Assembly (NCBI GenBank): GCA_013339765.2
Contig: CM023454.1
Span: 141,982,593 to 142,046,592, forward strand
Length of the DNA: 64,000 nt
Reading direction: 5' to 3'
Source of the DNA: Haemaphysalis longicornis
Taxonomy: Eukaryota > Arthropoda > Arachnida > Ixodida > Ixodidae
The notes below the pieces were generated by a model. That model searched no databases and was not told the DNA's origin. It was given only the letters and a program-made list of their open reading frames with translations. Below, in pieces: positions 53,560-63,500 of the stretch (the first letter of the stretch is position 1; each line of letters starts with the position of its first letter). A program made the translations under genes and the position numbers.

Positions 53560-54768
53560 CCCGCGGAACCCTACCTAGCTATAAGCACTGGACCCCTCCC
53601 ACACAGCGTGATAGTTGCCTCGACATGTCATCAAAGCTGTCCAACGCGATGTGCGAAAAGCATACCAAACACAAATTTCTTTCCCACACAACATGACTAC
53701 CAACGAAAAGAAAACCCTAGAGGAACTCGCAAGCTGTCCCGACATAATTATTAAACCTGCCGACAAGGGAGGCGCAATCGTAATCCTTGACAAAACCGAC
53801 TTGTTAACGAGGCCAATAAGCAACTATCAGTATCGACGTTCATAAAGCACTACCCAATGATCCCACTCAAGACTATAAGCAAATTGTCAAACTTGCTGAG
53901 GCTGTTTTAAAAAAAAACAATAAATGAAACCACGGCTCGTTCCCTGATCCCCCTTTAAACCCAGTAGCCGGTAAAATCTTCTCCCAAAGATTCACAAGAT
54001 GAACAACCTAGGGCGCCCCATTGTTTCTGGCATTGGCACTGTTACCGAAAACCTCTCGCGCTTGGGATAATCTCATTTGCGACATTCCCCCCCGCTTTCC
54101 CTACTTCATTAAAGATACCAATGACTTTCTCTCGGGCATCTCAAAAATTGAAATTCCTGATAACTGCCTTCTAGTAAACCCTCGATGTTGCGTCACTGTA
54201 TACTAACATCCCCCATGAAGATGGCATCGCAGCTGTATCCCTTGCGTATGAGCAGTCATCATGCGACAAACCTATCGATTCTTCTGCTCTCCAAACCTTC
54301 CTTGGGCATATTCTTGAACTTAACAATTTTGAGTTCGACGGAGTTCATTACGTGCAAGTCAGCGGAACGTCAATGGGAACTCGAATCGGACCTAACTACG
54401 CCAATATCTTTCTGGCTCACCTCGAATCAAACTTTCGTGGCACCCAAAAGTTAAAGCCAATGTACTATAAAAGGTATATTGATGACATATTCATGATCTG
54501 GCAACACAGTGAGGTTGAGCTCCTCACCTTCATTGAGGCATTTCCCCTAGCCCATCCTAGTATTTCCCTTGATCATTCCTATTCGGAACACAGTGTAAAC
54601 TTCCTGGACGTCACCCTTACTACCTTCGAAAGTCGGCTTCTAACTAAACTGTATAGAAAACCGACAGACACGCGGCAGTATTTGTACTTCCGAAGTAGCC
54701 ATGTCAGACACTGCAAGACAGCAATACCTTACAGCCAAGGAGAATTTAGGAGAATTTGATTTAGGAGA
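53560..54768 (+). pseudogene. PLE-3: Penelope-like RT fragment
   Basis: The segment near 53615-53845 has the conserved lead-in CPDIIIKPADKGGAIVILDK. After several frame changes (53850-54350) the frame 54352-54759 has VSGTSMGTRIGPNYANIFLA, the catalytic YIDDIFMIW and KLYRKPTDTRQYL. These are Penelope-type RT motifs. The order matches PLE-4 but the sequence is clearly a different family. The element stops abruptly at about 54768, where it is joined to subfamily A repeat inside the tRNA-like module, so the endonuclease domain is lost. Confidence 0.8.
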
Positions 54769-55403
54769 ATCGCACCAGACCGGTATTCTGGAGGTCGTGG
54801 GTTCGGATCCCACCATGGCGGGCATTTTTTCTTCACTTTCTTTCTTTCTTTCGAAATTCTTAATCTGTTTCAATGATCTACCACATCCTCCCCTTTGCTT
54901 TCCGAGGTTTTCTCGACTGCCAACCCTTATTTCTGTGTTATTTTCAACGAGCCCCTCATTTCCTATTCTGATTCGCTACATGCATAGCGAGGGCCTCTGT
55001 TCTGGCAGTCTTGTTGCCAAAGGGAGCTTAAGAGGGTTCAAAGCTGGTCGACCACTCTGGACATGTCGTAGACACTCGAGTCACGACCCGGGGGTTAAAA
55101 AGAAGGTCCCCTTCACCCCGATTAGTCCGAATGGCGCTGGCTACCACCCCCAAGCACAGGAAACAAATCTACCTAACATAAATACCCCAGAAAGTGAATG
55201 GGAAAATCGCCCCGCCGCTAGCGTAGTGGTTATCGCACCAGACCGGTATTCTGGAGGTCGTGGGTACGGATCCCACCTGGCGGGCATTTTTTCTTCACTT
55301 TCTTTCTTTCTTTCGAAATTCTTAATCTGTTTCAATGATCTACCACATCCTCCCCTTTGCTTTCCGAGGTTTTCTCGACTGCCAACCCTTTTTTCTGTGT
55401 TAT
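54769..55403 (+). repeat. 1.4 units of the 462-bp repeat, subfamily A, plus orientation
   Basis: A partial unit starts inside the tRNA-like module (cgcaccagaccggtattctg) and is followed by its tail. A complete leader, tRNA-like module (55212-55283) and tail follow, ending at (TA)n. The head-to-tail junction (ctacatgcatagcgagggcc) is the same as in the main array but on the other strand. Confidence 0.85.
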
Positions 55404-55413
55404 ATATATATTA

Positions 55414-55444
<31 letters not shown>

Positions 55445-55925
55445 TTTATATATATATATAATAATACGTTTAAAGTGCTATGCTTCAATCCCCGAAGGTT
55501 ATTATTTTGTTACAAAAGGGCAGGTGTTGATCTCCCTTGACCCGATCCGATATTTCATAGAAGTTCTGTATTTGAAAACTTCATGTTAATTCACACGTTT
55601 AAAAACACGTCGTGTGCTCTTCTTATTTTTTTATTATTTTTTGTGTCTTGATTCGTACCTGTAAAGTGGCAGCAAGGCAATTTGTCAGCCTTTATCACTA
55701 CACGGCTATATATTCCGCGCGATCTATTACCGAAGTTTACTCTGACGAAGACCGGGCCCCGGTCGAAGCGTTAGTTCAATCATCGTTTTTTTACGTGTGT
55801 CTACTATCTCTTATATATATACATATATATACATATAACACATATATATATATATATATTTTATATATAATTTTATATATATATATTATATATATATTAT
55901 ATATATATATATAATATATGTGTAT
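55404..55925. other. TA microsatellites around ~340 bp with a hammerhead-like motif
   Basis: (TA)n at 55404-55462 and 55814-55920. The interval between has no gene. At 55752-55787 it reads CTGACGA, then a 6-bp G/C hairpin (GACCGG/CCGGTC), then GAAGCGTT, close to the CUGANGA-stem-GAAA core of hammerhead ribozymes, with G in place of the last A. Confidence 0.5.
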
Positions 55926-56270
55926 ATCTATACCAATGAAGTCCGACCATGTGCGCAGATTAGCCCCGTGGTTCTTATACCAGGTCTCTGCGACACCGGC
56001 GAAAGAGAGACTGACGTTCTGTTTGAGTTTATCGTTCCAATTGTTATGGGTGCTCACTCGTTCGAAGGTGGTGAGCCAATCCTCAGCATCCTGGTGATCA
56101 GTGCCGTTGAAGAAGGGGGGATCCCGCGAACGAACCGTGCGAGGGCAGATGATAGGTGCCACAGGAGGTGTGGACTCGTGGTGGCCACCCTGAGACATCC
56201 TCGAGGGAAGTGTCCGATTGCGCAGCTCCAGGATAGATAAATGGGGACCCGAGCAGCACCGCAGCCTCCA
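55926..56270 (-). pseudogene. Gypsy-3 gag N-terminal fragment
   Basis: On the minus strand an ATG at 56198 opens MSQGGHHESTPP, then RDPPFFNGTDHQDAEDWLTT and AETWYKNHGANLRTWSDF, a Ty3/gypsy gag core similar to Gypsy-1 but distinct. It is cut off near 55930 by (TA)n. The primer-binding region (TTTTTGGTGGAGG on minus, ~56278-56266) lies between it and the LTR. Confidence 0.8.
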
Positions 56271-56278
56271 CCAAAAAT

Positions 56279-56507
56279 TGTAAAGGAGATAGTCGGCGTT
56301 CTAGTAGAAGGCTGGGCTCGTTTATTCACGAACGAGGCGTCGACGCAGACGGGGTGAGCCGAAACGACCAGCTTTTCGCGAGACCGACGCTGAACGAGCG
56401 CGTCCTCTTCCTCGAACGGCATCCGGCGCAGCATGTCCACGTAGGGGGATTTGCCCGTTGTGGCTGATGCTCATCACAGTCCTCATGGGCGCAACATGCT
56501 TACTACA
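56279..56507 (-). repeat. Gypsy-3 5' LTR, 229 bp
   Basis: On minus it begins TGTAGTAAGC and ends CTCCTTTACA, with AATAAA about 45 bp before the end. gag follows at the expected distance. TA repeat adjoins its outer end. Confidence 0.75.
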
Positions 56508-56787
56508 ATATATATATATTGCGAATCAGAAATGGGAAATGAGGGGCTCCGTGAAATAGTACAGTATAAGGCTTGGGAGTCAAGAAAACCTCGTAAAGAA
56601 AAGGGGGGAATGCGTTACGTCATAGAAAGAAATAAAGAATTTTTTGAGTAAGGATCGCGTTCGGATCCCACCCGGCGGGCATTTTTTCAAAAAAATCCTC
56701 ATTTCTTTCTAAGACGTAACGCATTCCCCCCATTGCTTTCCGAGCCTTTTTTTACTGCCAACACTTATTCTAAATGTATATAATAAT

Positions 56788-56790
<3 letters not shown>
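56508..56790. repeat. Fold-back copy of subfamily A tail around a tRNA-like stub
   Basis: 56519-56645 matches the tail of the repeat (plus of the main array). 56650-56690 is a stub of the tRNA-like module (ttcggatcccacccggcggg plus T6). 56690-56780 is the tail again, inverted. The two tails form a hairpin with ~90-bp arms. (TA)n on both sides. Confidence 0.75.
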
Positions 56791-56821
<31 letters not shown>

Positions 56822-56824
<3 letters not shown>

Positions 56825-57320
56825 AGAAGAAAAGCTTCGAACAAGGTAAAAGCATGATTGTGGCCTACGTTTCAGCAAAGAGAACTTGCTTTCCTCAGGG
56901 CGCCTGGCAGGAACGGTTTATATAGGGGTACGACCCCAGGTGAAAGGAGAGGGAAAGATGGAAGGGAAACTGAGCAAGCTGATTGGTTTGGGAGTATATC
57001 GCGGGAGAGATTGAGGGGCCAAGAAGGTTGTCTAGTTTAAGCCGCGAAGTAGGTCACACGGAAGTCAGCTGGTGGTTGATATTCCTGGAATTTTTGGAGA
57101 GAAAGGATTAGAGGGTGTTTATTGACCCGCCGCGGGGTATACGGAAAGGATCTCAGAACCGCCGGAAGCAGACCAGGCGGTGAGGGTGGGGTCCTTATCA
57201 GAATTTATCTGCAAGCCTCAGGTCAAAAGAAAAGATAGAGAAGGGGGGAAATAACTGGTCAAGAAAAAAAATTGAAAAAAAGAAAAAAAAGAGGGGGGGA
57301 AACCACACAAACCCACACAC
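56822..57320 (-). repeat. PLE-4 terminal region
   Basis: agagaagaaaagcttcgaac, then aaggtaaaagca, tatataggggta, the gattggtttgggagtat word and cccgccgcgggg match 5185-5660 of PLE-1 in order. The boundary with the 3' UTR is unclear. Confidence 0.75.
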
Positions 57321-57641
57321 ACAAAAGAAAAAGCAATGACCCGGCAACTGAAATGGCATGTGTCACCCACGGCAACATTCCTGGAACAGGCCTGTCCTGA
57401 AACTCAAAAACGAAAAGATAAAGTTAGAGTGACGTAGGGGGCACAAGACCACGCGGAGTAAAAAGAAAAAACACAAGAAGAAGAAGTAAAATAAATAAAA
57501 TTGAATTCCAAAAGCAAAGGTTGGAGAGGATGAGGGCGAGTGTTCAGCTAGACGCTAAGGAATGAAAAAAAAATTAGGTGACCAGGTACAGAACAGAGTG
57601 AACGGTCATAGTCTTTGGATGAGGTATATGAGCGAAAATGC

Positions 57642-57970
57642 CTAATGCTGTATTCCCGGTGAATATCGCAAGGATTCCAAGTTGCCCTTATACGCATTAA
57701 TTCCAGCAGGTTCCATGGAGTTGAATTTGTGAATTAAGTAGGATTCTCGGTATTTCCTGTCCCTAGGAGACCTAAATTTTGACTGAAGTATATATAACTT
57801 AAGGTCATCAAAATTGTGGCCTGGTTGGTTGAAATGCTGCGCTACAGCTATGGAGGATTTGCCAAGAGTATCTGCCCGGTGACCATTAAGTCGTAGGCTC
57901 ATAGGTTGACTCGTTTCGCCTATATACTGTTTGTGGCACATTGAGCATTCCAACTATACACAATGTTGGA
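57642..57970 (-). pseudogene. PLE-4 GIY-YIG endonuclease domain
   Basis: The frame from 57953 reads CHKQYIGETSQPMSLRLNGH and continues ~80 residues (HFNQPGHNFDDLKLYILQSK, then RKYRESYLIHKF). The GIY half (NIVYS) lies one frame away, so a 1-nt shift separates the two halves of the motif. In PLEs the domain makes the nick used for priming. An upstream linker (58126-57920) has a C-x2-C pair (RPRCKTCRHLQTDC), also typical of PLE proteins. Confidence 0.85.
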
Positions 57971-58475
57971 TGAAGTGCACGTAAAACTTGAATTATTCTT
58001 GTGGACATAATTACTGGCTGTGCTTTTTACAACGCAGTCTGTTTGCAGGTGCCTACAAGTCTTGCATCTGGGGCGGGAGCAGCTGGCTATGACTGGTTGC
58101 TTAGGAGGCCCTGTTTTAGCATGCACTAGAATATCTTTTAGATTCCTGTTTCTTCGGTAGGTAACCCTTGGTGCTTCCGGGAAAGTCTTTTTAAGTCGGT
58201 CGTTACTGGCTAAAATGGGTAGTACTTCCGCAGTATATTGTTTACGTTTGGGAGGGCGTTTGAAAATTTAGTTATTTGCGCAGGTGGCCTGGCGCTTTCG
58301 TTTTGCCGCTGTTTGTTGAGAACGTCATCCCTTTTGAGATTAGACACAGGTTGGTGCGCGTGATCGAGCGAGCTTTTGGGGTGGTTCCTGTTCATAAGGG
58401 TGGCCTTGAGTTCGTCTAGGTGCTTTACGTAGTCACTGTCATCACTGCATACTCTTCTAAGCCTGGTGGCTTGTC

Positions 58476-59640
58476 CTACAAAGATCCCTTGTTGCAGTGT
58501 CTGGGGTGATGGCTTTTATAATTTAGGTACTGCTGCCTGTCTGTTGGCTTTCTAAAAAGCGTGGTTTTACGTTTACCGTTGTCTAGAATGACGGTAGTAT
58601 CCAGGAAGTTCACTACTTTTTCAGAATACTGGCTAGAGAATTTAATAGTGGGATGCGAAGAATTGAGATGGGATATAAACGTTTCTAGAGTCGCGCGACC
58701 GTGTTCCCAAATCATGAAGATGTCGTCTATGTAGCGGAGGTAAACCTAAGGTTTATGCGGAAAAGAGCTTAATAGGGTAGCTTCAAGTTGCCCCATGAAA
58801 ATGTTGGCATAGGTCGGTGCGAATGGAGTACCCATGCTAGTTCCAAAGACTTGCAAAAAGTAAGAAGAGTCAAATTCAAAATAATTGAGAGTTAGAACTA
58901 GTTTTAACAAAGTTATGTACACTTCTGGTGCATGTTGGTGCGGGTTCACTGATAGAGATTTTGAAATCGCTTCAATTCCTTCGGCGAACGGAATGTTTGT
59001 ATACAATGCAGCAACGTCAAGAGTAACAAGGAGGGTTCCACTGGGCAGGCGCCCGCCCATATTTATCTCTTCTATTATGCGGAGGAAGTGGGGGGTGTCC
59101 TGAACGAATGAAGGAAGAAGAGCCGGAATGTCGGATAGGTGATGATTCAGAAACAGAGATAGTGCTTCGGTTGGGGTATTGTTATTCGAAACTATGGGTC
59201 TGCCAGGAATGTCGGCAGTGAACAATAATTCTACGGGGACTTTATGGAATTTTGGAAGGAGGTAAAAATGTCCTGCATGCTTATTATTCGGTTTCATGAA
59301 ATTTAAGTCAGTAGTCGTTATTAATTCTCTAGATCGTAGATCTGTGAGGCTCTGAAGGATTTTTAGGCTGTATTCCTGGCTCGGATCGTCATCTAAGGGC
59401 TTGTAGTGGAAGGGTTATTGAGCTGCCTATAAGCTTCATCTTTGTATTTTCCCATAGGTAAAACAACTACACTCCCACCTTTGTCGGCTGGCTTTATGAC
59501 TATGTCGGTTCTGGCTGATAGGCAATTCAGGGTAACTTCTTCCGACGGAGTTAGGATCTTGCACTTGTTTGATCGCTTAGTTGTTGCCAATATTTCTCTT
59601 GATACTGATTTTAAGTATAGATCCAATTCTGGAGATTGAT
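58476..59640 (-). pseudogene. PLE-4 reverse transcriptase, broken
   Basis: Segment 59626-59393 has DIVIKPADKGGSVVV. Segment 59297-58746 has FYLLPKFHKVPVE, GRPIVSNNNTPTE, TLLVTLDVAALYTNIP (first catalytic aspartate) and FGTSMGTPFAPTYANIFM. A TAG at 58748-58746 comes just before VYLRYIDDIFMIWEHG, the catalytic YIDD box, and the frame continues to 58476 (KVVNFLDTTVIL, RKPTDRQQYLN). A frame change lies between 59393 and 59297. The Penelope-type signature is clear; the enzyme is related to telomerase RT. Confidence 0.9.
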
Positions 59641-60669
59641 CTACATCTGGAGTCCAAGTGCTAGGAGGGTGGAGGGTGCGTTCTTTATGTCAGGTTGGTC
59701 CTGCTTCTCCGAAAAAAACTCGCTTAGTCTCATTCTCCGAGAAAATTCAGTGAGATCTTTGTGTAACTCGTATTCATTCACACTGTTATTTGTGGGACAG
59801 AAAGTTAGACCTCGTTCTAGGATACCTTTTTCATCGGCCGTTAGTGTTTTGGAAATGTCAATAACGTTGCCAGGGCAGGTAGCGAGAGAGCTCGTTTTTT
59901 CTATAGGATTATTGGCTGGGAAAGGAGGTTCTATAAAGCGATCTCTGTATCGAGGGGGAACATTACATGACCTAGTACTTCATAGTCCCGGCTATTGAGA
60001 GGCTGATCTACTACAGTACATGCTGCATTTTGTGAGGGAAGTTGGTCACGCTGAAACTTAACGGCTTGCTTATTGCTAAGATCATTTTCCTTACGATTTA
60101 TGAAAATATTGAGATCTTGTTTCTCCTGCTCGGTTAGTGGAAGAGCTTCAATCTGGTCGTTGAAGAGGCTGAGTTGGCTAGTACAGTGCTCTCTAAGAAT
60201 TTCTAGGAGGGAAAGAGAAGCATTATTCAGAATATCTTGCCACCTGGCAGTTAGTTCAGGAGGGAGCTCACCAAGGGCACATCTAACTTTTAGGCGGAGG
60301 CCTTTGGGGAATCTTTTTGCTTTGGCGATACGAGGAGTACGTTTTTAGATGAAATCTGTAGTTAGTTTGTTTGCCGGCTAGTTTTCGAGCTTTGAGGAAA
60401 GAGCGGGATTTAGGGGTTGGAGCATACAGCCTACTCGGTGGTAGTCATTTGTGTTTGTTCCGAGCAGACCTCCGGGGTGACACTTTTTTGCTTGGAGTCA
60501 GTAGTTTAGGGGGGCTGCTAGGGGTGAGGTCCACATTGTTGCCTGTTTGGGTGCCTGTTTGCGTTATACTGCGAGTTGGGGTCTGCGTGAACCAGGAGCG
60601 TGTTGTCTTTGGTGGGTCGGGTTGTTGTTCGCTCACGTGCTGTACAGCTGGTGTTGCGGCAACGTCCAC
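59640..60669 (-). pseudogene. PLE-4 N-terminal region
   Basis: The frame 60669-60445 is proline/threonine/serine-rich and low-complexity (SITQTGTQTGNNVDLTPSSP). Downstream to 59640 the sequence is in several frames with stops. No domain is recognised, as is usual for PLE N-termini. The ATG at 60669 lies next to TA repeat, so the true start may be lost. Confidence 0.5.
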
Positions 60670-60675
60670 GGTTTA

Positions 60676-60758
60676 TAAATATAAATATATATATATTTAT
60701 ATTTATTATATATAATTATATTTAAATTATATTTAAAATTAATATAAATATATGTATA

Positions 60759-60797
<39 letters not shown>
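60676..60797. repeat. TA-rich tract
   Basis: About 120 bp of (TA)n and TTTA-type sequence between PLE-4 and the Gypsy-4 LTR. Confidence 0.9.
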
Positions 60798-60799
<2 letters not shown>

Positions 60800-61221
60800 C
60801 CGCGAACCATACATTAGGTTTATTTATTTGTGTTTTGCTTTTACCGCCCGGCTGCGCCGGTCTGTGTTATCTCTGCGCCAAGGGAAGCGCGTGTTCCATT
60901 CTTTCTTTCTGTGCCGCATGTGTTATCTGTTGTGATAGGGAGAGCATTCCGATCTAACGTGAACAGCCCAGATTAATCTTCTTGGATCTACTATGTTCTC
61001 GGTGCGAATCGACGTTTCGAGAACCACGCGCGCCAAAAGATAAAAAGCCTGCAGTGCGGACGCCGGGGCATTCGATTCGACGACACTCGCCTGTGCAAGT
61101 CACTTTGTTGACCGCTGCTTCGCCGCCTCTGTATTCTTTTGAGTTGTTAGGGGAGCACAAGTTCGCTCCAATAAACGTGTTTCTCATTCAACACAACTGC
61201 ATCGTCCTTGTCTTCGTGACA
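60798..61221 (+). repeat. Gypsy-4 5' LTR, ~424 bp
   Basis: It begins TGCCGCGAACC after (TA)n and ends TTCGTGACA, with AATAAA about 45 bp before the end. The next bases (tctggtggaggtgcgg) hold a TGG-starting primer-binding region. Without the second LTR the borders are inferred. Confidence 0.7.
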
Positions 61222-61251
61222 TCTGGTGGAGGTGCGGGGTACGCACCCTTC

Positions 61252-62565
61252 ATGCCCACTACAACCTCGATAAGCCGCCAAGCCAGTCCAACAAGGGCCA
61301 GCCCCCGCCTGCAAGGTTTACCGCCCGAGTTCGGTTTGATGCCAGAAGGGCCCAAGAAAAGGAACGCTGCAACCAACACCATGGTGCAAGAAACAACGTC
61401 GCCAATCGTCCTGCAGCAGCCCCGGGAACCGCCATCGTTCCGAGGAGCCCCCGCAGAAGACCCAGAAGAATGGTTGGAGAAACTGGAGCGCGTCCGGAAA
61501 TTCAACAGGTGGGACGACGCAGAAACGTTCCGGTACGTTTTCTTTTACTTGGAAGATTCGGCTCGCACTTGGTTCTAGAACCACGAGAGCTCCTTGACAA
61601 ACTGGGCTCAGTGCAAAAGCGAGTCTACTAAGACCTTCACTACCGTCGTGCGGAAAGAAAGAGCCGCCCTTTTGTTGGAAACGCGCACGCAACACCCCAA
61701 CGAAGGTGTCGTGATCTTCGTTGAGGAGATGAAGCAGCTATTTCGCCGCGCGGACCCCGAAATGACGGAAGAAAAGAAGTTGCGCTTCTTAATGCGCGGA
61801 GTGAAGGAATAACTGTTTGCTGGACTTGTCCGAAATCCGCCCAAAACCGTCGCCGAATTCGTGACCGAAGCCAGCACCATTGAGAAAGCCCTCGAAATGC
61901 GTGCTAAGCAGTATGACCGCAACTTTGTTGGCGCGGCCAATGCGAACGACTTTGGCAGCACGCGGATCCCGGCCGACAGCCTACGCGAGACAATCCGCGC
62001 AATAGTGAGAGAGGAGTTGCGGAAACTTCTCCCAACGCCGCCGCAGCCCCAAGTCGCTTCCCTCACCGACGTGATTAGAGAAGAAGTGCAACAAGCGTTG
62101 GGAACTTCTACGCCATCCGAGGTACCCCGAGAGCCACAAGCTATGACATACTCCGCGGCTGTTCGTCGACCCCGCCCTGCTCCAACACGGCGTCAAGAGG
62201 CCCCGCCGTACCGCCGCCCACTGTCACCCGCCCGACCCCCGGTAGCCCGAAACCAGACGCCGAGGAAGACGGACGTATGGCGAACTCCCGATAACCGTCC
62301 TCTGTGCTACCACTGCGAGAGGCCGACCACATTTACCGTCGCTGCCCATACAAGAGACTCGGACTGCGTGGTTTCTCCAGTCGACGCACCTCGCCCTCTC
62401 CCTGGCCAACGACCACGTGAGATCGACGAGTATCTATCTGAAACCAGCCGTGGCCCAGCGCGTTTCAACCGTTCGCCGTCGCCCTACCCCTACCAATCGC
62501 CGAACCGCCCTAGCAACGCTGACTTCGCCCGTGGAAGGTCCCCCAGCCCACGCGGGGGAAACTAA
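61252..62565 (+). pseudogene. Gypsy-4 gag, with stops and a broken knuckle
   Basis: The ATG at 61252 follows the LTR. The frame has EPPSFRGAPAEDPEEWLEKL and FNRWDDAETFRYVFFYLED, then a TAG at 61577-61579 after ARTWF. It resumes in another segment (61594-61812: FVEEMKQLFRRADPEMTEEK) and stops at a TAA, then continues 61861-62565. The last part ends in the nucleocapsid region, where CYHCE is in frame but the HxxxxC half (HIYRRC) lies in another frame, so the knuckle is disrupted by a shift near 62325. The rest is R/S/P-rich. Confidence 0.85.
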
Positions 62566-62780
62566 AGGCGGCAACTTCTGGAGGTGAAGTTGCTCTACGG
62601 CGAAAAACTAGAAACCCTCCAACGACGCAAGGACGCGCTGAAGACAGTGATTCACGACATGCCCTCATCCCGACGACCCGACCTAACCCTGACGAGACTC
62701 CCGAATGCGACGACAGCTACACGGCGCGACGCGTACCCGACCTGACCGAGACGTCCGTTGAGAAGACGACGACAACGACG

Positions 62781-63500
62781 ATGCACAGTGCCCGACCATC
62801 AACACGTACAAGCAGAGATACGACGCCCCGACGAACCCGGAACTCGAGGACGACTGCATCTGACGTCAAGGTGTCCATCGACGGCTTTGACGTAGTCGCC
62901 CTCGTAGACACGGGAGCTGACTATTCGGTAATGAGCGGACCATTTGCGTCTAAACTGAAGAAAGTTATGACCAGATGGGACGGTCCGCACATACGCACAG
63001 CAGGAGGCCACCTCGTGACGCCAAGTGGAACGTGCACATCGCGCGTCACCATAGACGGCACAACGTACCCTGCGGCGTTCGTCGTTCTGCCTAACTTCTC
63101 CCGCGACGTGATTCTCGGAATGGACTTTTTGACGGACAACGGCGCAATAATTGATCTGCAGACCAAGTCGATAACATTTTCCTCCAATCACTCCACGACG
63201 CCGCAGCCGAACCCCGATCACCGTGCTGCTGTCAGATCGCCGACGATCACATCACCCTGCCCACCCCGCGCAAGCTTGATGATCGCCGTCTACTGTGAGG
63301 ATGCTGCTTCTGACATCTACGCTATCGTAGAGAGTGATCGAAGGTTGCTTCTCGACCGCGGTGTCTCCATCGCAAGAGGCATTGCGCACTTTAAGCAACG
63401 CCAATCTCACGTTTTGGTCACTAATTTCACCGAAGAGTACCAGGCATTTAAACAAGGGAGCTGCAATTGCGTTCCTCGAAGAAACGCAAGAAGCGAGTGA
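62781..63500 (+). pseudogene. Gypsy-4 protease region
   Basis: The active-site loop VVALVDTGADYSVMS is intact (residues ~42-56 of this frame) and the second half includes VILGMDFLTDNGAIIDL, as in retropepsins. The frame continues ~130 residues as a linker toward RT and ends in a TGA at 63498-63500 after a frame change near 63450. This may once have been continuous with the RT frame. Confidence 0.85.

Larger units (their letters stand above)
56820..60675 (-). mobile_element. PLE-4: fairly complete Penelope-like element
   Basis: Terminal region (56822-~57300, matching PLE-1), GIY-YIG domain, linker, RT and an N-terminal region are present in minus-strand order over 3.9 kb. The 5' end stops at TA-rich DNA near 60676 with no second terminal repeat, so the copy is probably 5'-truncated. 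Frameshifts and stops are spread through it. Confidence 0.85.
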
